Shown: positions 13,461-26,737 of the stretch, one piece after another | Numbering within the stretch: position 1 is the stretch's first letter | Layout of the letters: every line of letters starts with the position of its first letter | From: Galbula dea | Taxonomy: Eukaryota > Chordata > Aves > Piciformes > Galbulidae | Reading direction: 5' to 3' | Length of the DNA stretch: 64,000 nucleotides | NCBI GenBank assembly: GCA_013399015.1 | Contig: VWZX01004918.1 | Span: forward strand, 887,369-951,368 | Notes under the pieces: model-generated | Databases searched by the model: none | The model's input: the letters and a program-made list of their open reading frames with translations, nothing else | Told to the model about the DNA's origin: nothing | Position numbers and translations under genes: made by a program

Positions 13461-16400
13461 CCTTCTGAGCCTACAAGTTCATTAAAAATATGTATGCTGC
13501 TTTCTTATGAGCTGTGGACATCTGCATTTTCATAGACACATTCCTATTAATTAATCCAGTCTGCTCCTTTGAATTATTATCAACCTGGCTATAAAGTGAC
13601 TTTCCTTCTTTCCATGATCTCTTGGTTTATAACACTTAAGAAACTCTGGCTTTAAAATATATTTTACTTTATTTGAAGAGGACCCTTTGAGTTTTGGTAC
13701 CTTCTATATTTATTTCTGTTTCTAATTCTGAAAGTCACTGCTTTCTTTGCTGAACAAATATGGGGTTTTAACCTCCTCTAATATAGTCTATGATAAAGTA
13801 GTTATTCAGCCTTGTAGGTGTCCCCCTGTACATTTTTAACCTTGCAGATGCAAGTCCAAATGTTTAAACGTAGATTTTTGTTTTTCCTTTTATTAATACT
13901 CTACCTTAAAGAATTTCCAAGTTTCCTCCCTGGCTGAGTCCAACCCTTCAATCTGATTACACAATCTGGTTTCTTTCACTTCATCAAATTTTTTTTCTTC
14001 CAAAATTTCCAGACTTATTTCTTGTTGTCCTTATATTAATTTGAGTCAACTCGTGACCACTCAATCAAAACGTCTTTCCAGCAATTAACTTTCCTATGCT
14101 GTCTTCATTATTTATCCATAACAAAGCTAAAATACCATTGGGTTTTGTTTCTTTCAACTGGACAAAACCTTAAATGAATATCATAGGAAGCTGATCTCTC
14201 TGATAATTGTATTCACACAAATATGTTCAGTTATAATATGAATAAAAGGAGGCATTACAGCAGTGTGTAAAATAATGGCACAGAGAATTAAAAAATAAGA
14301 CAAGGAAAACTGTGAAAATCTCTTCAGCAAATTCTCTGGAGTATAGTAAGATACAAGAAACTAATTTAGCAGGAATCAAAATGGATTAAAATTTAATCTT
14401 AGTTACTGAGCCACCAAGCAGCATTTAGGTGATAGATGTAACTAGGGCATCGTGCTACCTTACCTTTGCCAACATGTAATTGCACAACTGATTTCTTAAC
14501 ATCTTCCTCTGATTCTGACTCCCCTTTGGTTATGATTATGTATTTTTCAGCATGTATATAGGTCTCACTTTCAGTCTCATTTTATTGCTCATGTGAAAGA
14601 TAAATATTTACCAAAATGGTGATTTATTTTCCCATTCTCTGTTGGTGAACTTCTGTTGCAGCTTATGCAAAGTCAATGAAATATTTTCTTTTTAAAAAGC
14701 ACTGCTGCCCTTTGAGGTTATAAAATGTTCTATCCTGCTGTCATCTTTACATAAAGAGCCTAGGTGACACCCAAACAAGACACTACAGCAAGTCTCTTTT
14801 CAAGAAGTGGTTTCACTAAAGTTTCCCAAATCAGCTTTTTAATTTGACAGCTTATCAGGTTTTGCTGTCAGATAATGCTATATAATAATACTTCTCTAAC
14901 TTTGCAGACAGGTTTTCTTCTTTTCCTTTAGTTTTTCATCTTGGGTACCCTGGTGAAATACAAAGGCTCATGCCTTCTTAGGCTTGATAGATCCTGTAAT
15001 TAAATTCAGATCTTGATAAAGTGTGTGGCACAGTTGTCATTCCTTGATCACAGAAGGTGTAACACCTTGCAGTTAAATATGGCAAGGTGGCAACAATGCA
15101 TCTCCTAGAGAACAATAAAGAAAATGTGAAATGAGCACTGATTCAAAAAAAAAAAAAAGCATTCTGAAATACTGAAAGAAGCAGCAGAGATCTGCTCTTT
15201 TTGTGTCTTGTGGCAGAAGCAGGTGCCCATACCTGTGTTGCCATTAGTCACAGGGTGATACAAAAATGGAACTCCTAAAGAAGACCACAAGCTGTGGGGA
15301 TTCAAGTCAAAGGAAGAAAGTGGGAGTGAAAACAGATCTGAGTGAGACATGGCCATTCTGTCCCAGCCAGTCCCATCCACCTTTTCAGGAAGGCCATTAT
15401 GTATTAACAATCTCAGAAAGATCACAATTTAGGGTCCTACTCCTGTAGTTCTTTCTCATGCAAAGTTATGTGGTTTTGTCTGAACTAAAATATAAACTTA
15501 GACTGAAGACAATGCTATGGTTGCATCACCAGTTCCAAAAAGCTGTGGTAGGATGAGGTACACATGAAGGACTTGGACAAAGAAATTTCAGGCTCAGTTT
15601 CAGGGCTCCTCCTCTTTTTAACTTCCCTGGTGCTCACAAGTGTCCTTAGTGTATAAATCATCCTTTATGAGCTAAATTATCATCCACAGAGGTGCAGCAC
15701 TGCAGTGCTCAGTGTTGCAGTGACTTTGGGGAGCTTATATATCAGAGCCACACATCTCATATATTTGGAGTATATTATCAGTATAAGATCCAAAAGCTGA
15801 TGAATGCTCTCCATAAAAATGATGAGCAGCAAAGAGAGTTAACTTTGTGCTTGTCAACTTAAGTTAATAAACTCAGTATTGTTTACAACAAGTAGTTATC
15901 TGCAAGAAGCATTCACTGATGGGAAACATGTCCAGGGTGGCTCTGTCCTGGGCTCAGAAATACCTAACACTGGTATAAGTGGCCTGAAAGTCTGTCTTAA
16001 GTGCTAAATGCCAAGGTGGGGGTCTAAGGGGGAGAAGTGAAGGTTCTGGTAATGTAGATTATGTCTTGTGAGAGTCTTGTCTTACAGGTTGCTCTCTGTG
16101 AAGCATCACATAATGCTCTGAGTTTATGGATATTGTTTCATGGGTACAAAAAGCTAAAATGTAAGAATTAGGGATGATATTACCACCCTCTACAGCACTT
16201 TAAAATAAGCTCTGGAACAGGTGTCAAAGCCTGTATCTGAGGTCTGCGGTACTACAGAATAAACCAGAAGTGCAGGTGTAAAAGAGCCCCAAAGTGGTGC
16301 TATCTCAACTGATTTATAGTGTCAAAATGAAAACTCTGCAGCAACTTCATTAAGTATAAGTGCCTTCAGGGGAAGAAAACTAGATTTTTGCAGCATTCTC

Positions 16401-17408
16401 TAGCTTTTCCTAGAAAGCTGTAACCAGAACTAAGAAATTCATGCAAGAAATGGAGCACGTGATTTCTACAGTGAGCCTTGGAATCCACTGCTGAGAGGTT
16501 TCCCTCTGCTATATGTCATTATGTTAGGAGAAGATATTCTCCTGGAAGGCCTTTTTGAGCATATTACAGGTTATGAATTAGTTTTATGGCTGAATAGAGG
16601 ATTAAGTGGGTCAATAGACATATCTTGTGATATGCAGATCAGATTACACCTTTGTCTATATTAGGAGTGTATTATCAAGGTAAGTATAATGCTATAGTAA
16701 CAGTGTGCTCATAATGTAGATATAACTTTACCTTCTTTAAAGAAGTTAGAACAGAAAAAAAGACCATTTCCAGGTATAATTTCTATATCCAGAAACATTC
16801 CTGTGCTAACCAGCAGCTCTGTGATGCCTTAAACATGTAGTTCTATTGCATTACACTGAAATTGTACTTGTAAAAGAGCAGTAAGAAAATACTGAAAGTA
16901 TTACCCCAATCCTAGTGTATCATTTTTCTTCCTCAGCTTTCTATATTTATGCCTCCAGAAGTCTGGTAGCTAGGAAAATGATTATTAGTTAGCTGCTTGC
17001 TTAGCCATTCTGGTATCTCACAGTTTATTACATGTGTATTGTCCAGTGGCTGACTTTATTTAAGGATCATTTTATGGAGCAAGCTTGCATCCAGTTTTTC
17101 CAGCTGAGCTGGAGAGATGAGCCATGTTGCAAGAGGCTGTCAAAAATAATCTGCTGTCTGTACACTTTCCTTGTCTGCCATTGCTCTATCTACATGAGCA
17201 CCATGGGTGTTCTGTGCAGAAACAAAATAGGATGTTACTCCTGTCTTGGTCAGAAATGTGTTTAAGCTTTATTGGGGGTAACAATCCATACAGGCTCTTA
17301 GATGTGTTTTAATCTTAATTGGATTTACTTCAGCCTTGGCCATGAAAATTTGTTTCTGTTTTCCAGTGTTCAACTTTAGAAGCAGTGCAAAATCCATGTA
17401 CGTATTCA

Positions 17409-17728
17409 CACAGAATCCTTAAGGTTAGGGGAGACCTTTAAGATCATTAAGTCCAACCATCAACCTATTACCACCATGTCACTAAGCCATGTCCCTAACT
17501 ACCACAATAATATGTTTTTTAAACCTCTCCAGGGATGGTGACTCCACCACTTTCCTGGGCAGCCTGGGCCTATGCCCAACACCACTTTCTGTGAAGACAT
17601 TTTTCCTGCTATCCAATTTAAACTTCCCCTGGTGTAACTTGAAGCCATTTCCTCTTATCCTCTCACAGGTAACCTAGAAGAGACTAACCCCCACCTCTCT
17701 CCAACCTCCTTTCAGGTTGTTGTAGAGA
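17409..17728 (-). mobile_element. CR1 LINE 3' fragment (reverse)
   Basis: About 320 bp of CR1 in reverse. It begins ACAGAATCCTTAAGGTTAGG and contains CCAACCATCAACCTATTACC, CCATGTCACTAAGCCATGTC and CTCCAGGGATGGTGACTCCA, ending near AACCTCCTTTCAGGTTG. Its truncated 5' end directly abuts a perfect 36-bp tandem duplication. It resembles the copies at 41048, 42410 and 63614. Confidence 0.92.
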
Positions 17729-17800
17729 GACATTAATATAAAGCAAGAATGTTAGACAGTTTCTGACATTAATATAAAGCAAGAATGTTAGACAGTTTCT
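17729..17800. repeat. Perfect 36-bp tandem duplication
   Basis: The 36 bases at 17729-17764 (starting GACATTAATATAAAGCAAG) are repeated without a single change at 17765-17800. The first copy starts exactly where the reverse CR1 fragment ends. Perfect identity in neutral intron sequence suggests a recent event. Confidence 0.95.
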
Positions 17801-19991
17801 TTTTCCCATCTAATCTGTTGGTTCCATGGAAATACTTTTTTGGGTGGTTGTGGACAGTGGGTTGATGGAATGAGATAGTTCTTCCTTCTTAGACTCCTGA
17901 ATTTTGTCTTGAATATATGCTTATTAAACTGGCATGCATTAAACTTTTATTAGTAAGCCATCTGCATGTTTAGCTCTTAGTGTAATATCTGCTTAGAATG
18001 AGATGTTTATTTAATATTTCATTATTCTCAGCACCATCATTTAAACATAAAAAATCATTTAAATGCATATTGTATTTTATTTCAATAATGCATTAGTGCT
18101 TCATGCTGGAGAAGCTACTAGAATTCATAAAGCCAGAAAGATGATAATATCCTTATAAAAGTTCTTCAACATAGGGGTTTCAGTATGTTTTTAAAAGGCC
18201 AAGTGAGGAAAAAGGGGCTGTGTAAATCTGGGCTAGCAGAACTATTTTCTTCCAGAAGTTACTTTCCCTATTTAACATGTCATAAGTGTTTTAGAAGTAG
18301 AAGTCAGGTATACTTTTTGGGTATTGCATTGGATTTTTGTGTAAGGAAATGAAAACTTAAAGATATTGACAGTTGACTAGTGACTGTGTATTTCCTAGCA
18401 AATTCACATATGCTTAAATAGTTCAGTATTGATTGGGTTTGCATTCTGGTGTCTCAACTCAGATTAAATCTGAAAATCAATCTAATAAATGTAGACCTCC
18501 ACAGAAGTTAGCTGACAGCTTTGCATTGTCCATCTAAAATGTGGTCTTGTTAACCACTTCAGGAGTGATCTTCCTCCCTTTTTTATACAGAGAACTCAAG
18601 AAGTCACTAAGCACAGACTTCAGGAAAGTGATAAATATGTTATGGTAAGCATCTTTTACCCTCCCCTGAGAACTTCCTAAGTCATAAAAGAAGGAAACTA
18701 TAAAAGAGTTTTGGATATAAAAACCCAGTTTTCAATTTTCTTCAAAATTGGAATCTCAAGGCAAAGCAAAATGTTTCACAATAATTCTCAGTCTTCTGAG
18801 TTAGACAACACAAAACACTGAGGTGAAAAAACCACAAGGGGGAAAATACTTAGCTAATTGGTAATATTTTGCAGATATTTTTAAGAATGAGCTGTAATTC
18901 ATCAAATGTTTTAGAGACATGCTCAAAGCTTAATTGAAATGAACAATTTTAGTAAAGCTTCTTTTTTTTTTTAATGTATAATTAGGGAATGACATCGTTT
19001 CACCTTATACCAGATAAAGCTAAATCACTGCTGGGAATTTACCCCTGATCATGATGCTATTGTGTGGTGGACTTCTCATTATTGTTCTGCAGTCCTAAAG
19101 AACTCTGCTTTTATCTCTGTGAGAATCTGCTTCTATTATTTACAGTTTCTGTTTCTGTCTTGCCAAAAGCATTAAAAAACCTCTCTATGTATGAGTTTAA
19201 ACCTTTCCATTTGAAATAGATTATTCTTTTATAGTAAAATGTCTGCAAGGCATAAATACACAAATTGAAATGTCACTTTTAGACAGAACTGAAAGTCTGG
19301 AGCTTGCTTTGGCCAAGGGCTACTTTTTTTTTTTTTTGCTGCACTGCTGACACAGAACAGATTTTTATCTCTTAAATGCCATTTTGTATCTGTATGGGTG
19401 AATTTAGTTTCTTCTGCTTGGCAAAGGCTTGTCCAAAAAATGACCTCACTTTTGTTGTTTCCATTGGCTTGGGTGTAATCTTGCATATCCTTAGGAGAAA
19501 TAGCTGACACAACCTCAGCAGATGTCACGAGTGTGACCAAGCACCAATGTGGTCCAGGAATTTGTGGCATAGTGGTGGTTGAATCTAGCATTTTCCTCCT
19601 TCATCTAAGAACATGGCATCAACATTTTTAATATTTGCAGTTGCAGTCAAGTTAGTTTGTGTGCTGTTGATGAGGGCTGATGCTGATTGCTTTGGAATTT
19701 TTAGGGATTTTTACTTCTCTGGTCATATAATGAGCATGAAATTGTCCTCACTGCACCCTGCATTGCCTCCAAACAGTCTGCTAGAGCAGTTTAATTGCAG
19801 GAGCTTTGGTCATCACAACTGAAGGCCAAACTCTATTTTCTCTTCTAAATCACATAACCAAGAGCAGAACTCAGAAGATTTTAATTTTTTTTAATTGTTT
19901 TAGATAACTTTTCCATGTTGCAAATGGTCTGGAAATATTATGTGGAAAAAATACAGAGAAATTCCCAAAGCCTTTCACTGACTACAATAAA

Positions 19992-20050
19992 ATCATAGAA
20001 TCATTAAGGTTGGAAAAGATCTCTAAGATCATCAAGTCCAACCATTATGA
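19992..20050 (-). mobile_element. Very short CR1 3' tail (reverse)
   Basis: Only about 60 bp: ATCATAGAATCATTAAGGTT, then GATCATCAAGTCCAACCAT. This is the extreme 3' end of a CR1 of the same subfamily as 17409 and 63614. Confidence 0.85.
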
Positions 20051-21969
20051 GCAATGATCTTTTGATGGTTTGTCCTATTCCATCCTTGGAGCTTGCAGTG
20101 TAATTAAACTTAATTAGGAGGCTTGCACATAGACTCTTCTTATTGATGGCTTCTACCTGGATACTTATGGGATTACAGACCAATAGAAATTTAAAATAAG
20201 AGCTGAGCTTAGCATTTTCCACTTGCCATGTTCATTTATATGATGTGAGTATTATTTCTCTCCAGAGACATTCTACACAGCAGCTCTTTGGTAGCACAAA
20301 ACGAAGATCACCCAGATTGCCAAAGTCAGAACACCACTTTCAGTAGTTGCTCTCTCAGAGCTAGGTAACTGTAAAGACAGTAGGATTGAAATATTCTCCA
20401 TTTTCCAGGGGATGAAAAACCTATGGGAGGGGAGCCCTAAACAACTACTTAGTCAGCTTCTGGTTAAATTTCTCTGGGAAAAGTAACCTTAAATCCTGTG
20501 ATGTTATGATTTAAGATCAGTTCAGAGTCCTTTTACCTTGGAGAACAGCAAAATGTTATTCTTGGAGCGATGTGGGGCATGATACTGTACTTATAACAAT
20601 TCATTCTTTATACTTTAATCTTCCTCTTTAATGCCTATTTTAGCAGCAGCCATACAGTATTAGCTCCTTAAAAGCTGTACAGGCAGTACAAAGGATCTTT
20701 TAAAGCTTCACATAACAAAATATGACCTTTAATTTATCAGCCAACTCCTGTGTTTTCTTATCTCCTTCGTGTTGCTTTTCATCTTCTTTTGCTTGCTTTT
20801 GATATACTACACCAGTCCCTCAAAGTAAGCAATCCAACACTGCACAGACTGAGACAGATCCTGCATGATAGTGAGGAAGTGAGAGTCAGGAAGAGCACTC
20901 TTCAATTAATTACTAATTAATGAATCCTGTGGAAAATAATCAAACCCAAAACAGGGCGGAAGGTAGTTGATTTGAAGTGAAGGTTCAGCTCTCCCTGAGA
21001 GTTTAATGAGAGTGCTTAGTCTTATCCTGTAGAAAGTTGTACAAATATGATTTAATTTGTTTAATATGCAAGCAGAGGAGCATAAGATGTTTTGGTCCAG
21101 TCTGCATTATCAGTGGAATGGGAATCAACTTACACATCCATCTTCCAATATATCTGGTAATCAGATTCTCCTTTAAGGCAATCTAAGCTTTGGTTTGGGA
21201 TTAGGAGTGCTGTAAGCCACCTATGAGAAATTTCACTCTGTTACCAGTCATTTTGTGAGCAGAATATTCTCTTGGGATACTTACTATCTATTATAAACCA
21301 TCTGGGAGTCCCTGTAAGGTGAAAAGGGCCATATTATGTTATGGTCAATTAACTTGCTAGGTTGGGAGAAGTGGTTTTTTATTTATAGGTTAGCTCTTCT
21401 GGAGTAAGGTAAGGTATTGCAGTGCTGCATTTCTTTCTTACTTGCTACAAGTTCTTCCTCTGACTTTAGAGTTTCTTTGAACTTTTATCTTATCACTAAG
21501 CTAATGGTAAGGGTTTTTTTCAAGATCTCCAATGGGAAAAAATGCACATCCTGCAACTGTCCCAAATCAGAGGCCCAAATCAGCCTGCTGGAGATGTAGC
21601 TCCTCATACAGTAGTCTTTGAGGCTGACCACACTGTATCCTCCTCCATCTCTTCCAACTCATTGTCCTGCACATTGTAACAGGTAGAGCTGGTATATGCT
21701 AACAACAGAAAAAGACACAGCTTCATCTGATCTATGCAGAACTCACTCCTAGATCACCTAGTAAGCACTCAGCAAAAATATAGGTCAGAGCAGCATCTAT
21801 CCCCCCCACAAATACAATGATTCCCGGGGGGACATGGATCTCTTGTCCCCTGCCCCATGCAATCCAGTCTTACACCTGTATGTCCTGCACCCAGGGTGTT
21901 GTGGTGGAAAAGGTGATCTTGTGTGTGCAGGCATAAAGGCAAGCTTGATGATGGCTACTGGAGACAAGA

Positions 21970-22838
21970 TTACAGCTGATACACTGGAAGGACAGGGTTA
22001 CCATCCAGAGGGTCTTGGATAAACTTGAAAAGTGGGCCCATGAGAACAGTATGAGATTCAACAAGTCCAAGTGTAAGGTCTTGCACTTGGGTCAGGACAA
22101 TCCTAGACATGAGTACAGTCTAGGAGATGAAATTGTTGAGAGCAGCCCTGCAGAGAAGAACTTGGGGGTCATGATAGCTGAAAAGCTGGATATGAGCCAG
22201 GAATGTGCACTTTTAGCCTAGAAAGCCAACCATATCCTGGGCTGCATCAGGAGAGGAATGATCAGCAGGTTAAGGGTGTGATTCTGCCTCTCTACCCTGC
22301 CCTTGTGAGACCCCATCTGGAGTACTGCATCCAGCTCTGGAGTCCTCAGCATAAGAAAGACATGCACGTGTTAGAGCAGGTACAGAGGAGGGCCACAGAG
22401 ATGATCAGAGGGCTGGAGCACCTCCCCTGTGAGGACAGGCTAAGAGAGTTGGGATTGTTTAGCCTGGAGAAGAAAAGGCTTCAGGGGGACCTCATAGCAA
22501 CCTTCCTATACCTAAAGGGGGCTTACAAAAGAGAGGGAGAGAGACTCTTTATTCAAGTAGAAAACAATAGGACAAAGGGGGAAACAGCTTCAAACTGGAG
22601 GAGGGAAGATTTAGATTGAATCTTAGGAAGAAATTCTTTACCCAGAGGGTAGTTACAGGCTGGAACAGGTTGTCCAGAGAGGTTGTGGCTGTCCCACCCC
22701 TGGCTGTGCTCAAAACGAGGCTGGATGTGGCCCTGGACAACCTGGTCTAGCGAGTGACATCCCTGTCTGCAGCAGGAGGGTTGGAGACAGATGATCTTTA
22801 AGGTCCATTCCAACCCAGGCCTGTGAATTATTCTATGA
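21970..22838 (+). mobile_element. CR1 LINE, ORF2 C-terminal part and 3' UTR
   Basis: This is the longest CR1 remnant ending at a true 3' end, about 870 bp. On the + strand it encodes recognisable pieces of the C-terminal part of CR1 ORF2: KLEKWAHENSMRFNKSKCK in one frame, then after a stop and frameshift LYPALVRPHLEYCIQLWSPQ and VQRRATEMIRGLEHLPCEDR in another. The 3' UTR follows, ending GATCTTTAAGGTCCATTCC and ATTATTCTATGAAG. The in-frame stop at 22219-22221 and the frame change show that it is inactive. Confidence 0.93.
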
Positions 22839-23420
22839 AGATAATTGTGGGTTATAGTAATGCTTTTTATGGAGGCAGTAGGCAGGATCAGATGATATGT
22901 GCTGAAGAGTATTTAGGAGCAAAGTTTAGTAGGAGCAAGACTTGCCAGAGTTCGACAAGGTTGTGCCCTAGCATACCCTACTTACCATGTATGGAAAGGC
23001 TGGTAACGTACTCTGTTAGCAGCATACATGAGGGTGGGGAATCCCAGCCTGAATGATCTCTCTAAGGGGTCTTTGACCAAACAGAGCAATGTAGACATAG
23101 CCACTAATTTCCAAGTTTAAATCCTAATATAGCTGTAGAGAATATCTGTGTATTGAATATTTAATTCACATTAGTCTGAATCTATTGTAGTGTTCACACC
23201 AATTTACCTTGTGTAAGCATCCACTTACGGTCATGACCTGGAGCCAGTGTGAACGCCAGCGTGACAGCCTTCTGTGCAAGTCATTTGGAAGTTTGTGCTT
23301 GCAATTGATAGCACTTAAAATATCACTCTTTTGCTGGCAGGAGGCAATCCACATGTGCCATATCATCTATTGTGTAAATTTTAGATCACAGTCTTTACAT
23401 CTTCAGTTTATTCCAATGTT

Positions 23421-23442
23421 AATATATATATATATACACACA
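23421..23442. repeat. AT/AC microsatellite
   Basis: Alternating AT dinucleotides pass into ACACACA. It is a short simple repeat. Confidence 0.85.
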
Positions 23443-26084
23443 AATCTATGTGCACAGTAATAGATGATTTGAAAGAACTTTAGTACAGGGTATTACTGAG
23501 ATTATGCTTCCATTTCCTAGCCTGGCCACATGAGACACTGTGAACTATTTGCCCCTGTACCACAGAGCTGCTGTGGATTCCTCTATCCCCCGCCCACCCC
23601 ATCCTTTCCTCAAGCTGATGCTTCAGTCACGTTTCATCCCTAAGTGCATCTGGAAGTAATGATATGGGTCTTTGACTTCCTCTTGCAGATATCAGGGGAG
23701 TCACGATTCAGAAATAGCAGTGTCAAGATCATGATGAGCAAAAGTATGGAAAGAGAGGAGTTGTTTTTAAATGGAGACAGACCTTGGTTTCATCCCTTTG
23801 TTATTTATTTCCCTAGCAGGTCACTGGGACTACCAAGATGAATTTGTATTCTGCTAAAGGGTTTGTTTCAAAGAAAATATTCTCTAGTCTAGGTTTTTCT
23901 TCCCAGGCTCTCGATTTTCAACCTTATTACTTATTCTCTTTCAAGGATGCTGCTATTTCACATCAATAACTGACACCTTTATTTCAGAGAACAAAATAGA
24001 ATTACACTCCAGCACTGACAATATAATAAATCAAGGGGGATAAAATACATATTAGTGAAGTTCACATAGTTGATTTGTCCCAGCTGACCTATAGATATAA
24101 AAGTATGATTAAAGTGGGTTGGTTTTGGACTGCTTCTTCTCAATCTTGCCACAAGATTTAGCTCTGACTCAAATATATGACCTTTGCTGCTCCTTTCTGC
24201 TTTCCTTGATTCCTTGGAATTATTGTTATTCCCTTGAAACCTTTCTGCCTGTACAGAATTAACACTGTCTTGTGACAAAATATTATCTAGCTGGCAGAAG
24301 AATGAAGCCATCTAGAATTCAATTAGGTTAGACAATGTCACTGTGCACATCCTGAGTGAATCATTTTACTTAGGTTTTTTAATCAAAGAAATCTTAGCCA
24401 TATAACCAGGAAGACTCTTCTTGGGTAGTGAAATAGTTTTCTACAATTAAAGTTGAGGCACATCAGTTGTTTATTATGATTTATAGTTGAAGAACATGCT
24501 TGCCAGAGCACTTAATCTTTCAGATGGCTAATAAAGAAAATCCCAAAGCCACAAGAAGTCTATTTAGAATAGGAAAATATTTATTAACCTTCTTGGAAAT
24601 GTTTGTGGTTTGTTTTTTTTTTTGCTTGAAGTTGTTCCTTGTAGTTCACCATATCAGTAAAACCAAGCATGAACAAGGGAAGCATGAGAGATGTGCACTG
24701 AATACCCCTGAGAGAAAAACAATGCATGGTATTTCTGTTTTCCCTACTGGAGATGAGATTACCAGGTGAAGTAAATGCACACAGATCTACTGAATTCAGT
24801 GAGGCTACCCAGATTGAATGTAGCTGAGTGTATAACCCAAACCAGCTGGCTGGGAAGAAGCAGCTATTGAAAAGATGTGTTTTCCACAGTGTAATAGTAG
24901 GATATTTGTTGCTTTTACTATGGTTTCCATCATGTTCAATGCTACATATTTTTTAATGTAATTGTTAAGTTACTTATGTGTAAATACTACTAGTTCTTTA
25001 TGTCCTATTACTAAACCTACATGTTCTCCTTGAAACTAAATCTGGATAAGTTCCATAGCATTTCCCCCCTAGCCCTTCCATTTATATTATATACCAGAGG
25101 AATTCAAGCTAATGAAATAGTGTTAAATTGAGATGCATTTGACAATACACTTTTCCTCTGGTGAGGGATGGGCTATTGTAATCAGCAATTATTTTTTGTG
25201 TGTGTGACCTTTATAAATCAAATGGTTATTTCCTTGCTTTCCATTTGTGTTTTGCTCCCAGTAGTGAAAAATTGTTGCAGTTAGTAGAAACCATAATTTA
25301 TAGATAGAATCACATTACAATAGTATTTTCACAAAATGTACATACTACATGGGCTTTTGAATGAAATAAATGTATAAGCTGGGTAAGACTGAATTTATGC
25401 TGTTAATTCACAGAGGAGTTTCCACAATCACCATAGAGATGTCCTGGAGCAGCTGCCAAGCAGTGAAGGTGGAGGCAGCAATAACTAACCCTTATCTAGG
25501 ATAAAACCCATGTTAGTAACAGAATTACAGTAGACAGATGCCATAGGATTGGGAATCCAGACTGGTGGCTGCAGAGAGTCCTTCTACCAAATACACCTGA
25601 CTGACACCCATGGGATGAATAAACACCACCAAGTTTAATGCCTTCCCCAGCTGCATATGCACTTGTAAACACTGTTTCATTTTGTCATGTCTGTATGGTT
25701 CTTTGTAGATCTAGGGAGCATTTGTTCAAGAAAGGCATCCAGTGAGTAACAGTGGGTAGATTTGATGATCAACATCTGTGAGATTTATTTCCAAAATGTG
25801 AATAGATTTCTTATGCCTGCAGACCTCTTCTGAACAATTTAGCCTTTTCTTGTAGATGATCTAGAAGTATCCCACCCCATACCCAACAGCAACAAAACTT
25901 CAGGATTAATTTGGTTTAAGTTAAGGAAACCTTTTGGAAAGAGGAGGTTTTCCAACTTATTCAGTGGGTCAACTGATAATGCCTTAATAAAAACTGTAGA
26001 AACATCTTAATGAAAAGCTAGACATAAGGGTTAAAAGCAACTGACTGTCAGTGAATATAAATTATTAACTTACTGGTGGGCCTG

Positions 26085-26118
26085 TGTGTATATATGTATA
26101 TAAATATATATATTATAA
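26085..26118. repeat. TA-rich imperfect microsatellite
   Basis: Interrupted TATATGTATATAAATATATA-type sequence. A second, cleaner AT run lies about 350 bp downstream. Confidence 0.75.
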
Positions 26119-26469
26119 TTGAAGATACAAATCCAGAACAGAAACCTGGAGGATGACACTACTTATCTTTGTCCCCATATTGATCATGTGACATTTCTCA
26201 TGGTTTTTTTCCTGCACTCCTTAAATATCCATTTAGTCACAGGAAGTTTGTTGTAAGTGAAGGTGCCCATGTCAAAGAACAGTAATTTAAAAAAAAAAAC
26301 CAACAGGAAAAATAAGCATAATCACAAGAGTTGTGTTCTGAAGCCTTTTCTATTCTACATTTTCAGTTTCTTAAAAAGGCAGAAAAGGGAAAGGTTCAGT
26401 AAAATATTGATTTACAGACAATGCTTCTGAAAATTGAGAATAAGGCAAAATTTACATATTAAAGTATTT

Positions 26470-26490
26470 TATATATATATACATATATAC
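26470..26490. repeat. AT microsatellite
   Basis: A run of AT dinucleotides interrupted by one C, shortly before a CR1 fragment. Confidence 0.8.
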
Positions 26491-26547
26491 ACTCATGCAC
26501 TTTTGAACATTGAATTGCACATAGAAGTTCACATAGCATGTTTGCCT

Positions 26548-26737
26548 AGAGAAACTCTGGAACCAGCTTCTGTGGTTGCCCAGAAAATTGTGAGTGCCTC
26601 ACCACTGGAAGTGTTCAAAGTCATGCTGAATGGGTTTTGAGGGACCTGATCTAGTGAAAGGTGCCCTTGCCAATGGCAGGGAGGATAGGACTAGATGGTC
26701 TTCAAATGTCCCTTCTGACCCTTTTACGATTCTGTAT
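26548..26737 (+). mobile_element. CR1 LINE 3' fragment, diverged
   Basis: It has the CR1 block order: GGTTGCCCAGAAAATTGTG, CTCACCACTGGAAGTGTTC, GGTGCCCTTGCCAATGGCAG, then GACTAGATGGTCTTC and a tail ending ACGATTCTGTATT. It is more diverged than most copies here. It is the last CR1 before the SS4 exon. Confidence 0.85.

Noticed and set aside
15696..15709. 14-bp perfect palindrome AGCACTGCAGTGCT
   Set aside because: Short and isolated; expected occasionally in 64 kb, and no related site is nearby.
16732..16745. 14-bp perfect palindrome CTTCTTTAAAGAAG
   Set aside because: Low-complexity AT-rich palindrome without further structure.
22203..22619. 138-codon open frame on the + strand
   Set aside because: It is the decayed C-terminal part of CR1 ORF2, preceded by a stop and a frameshift.
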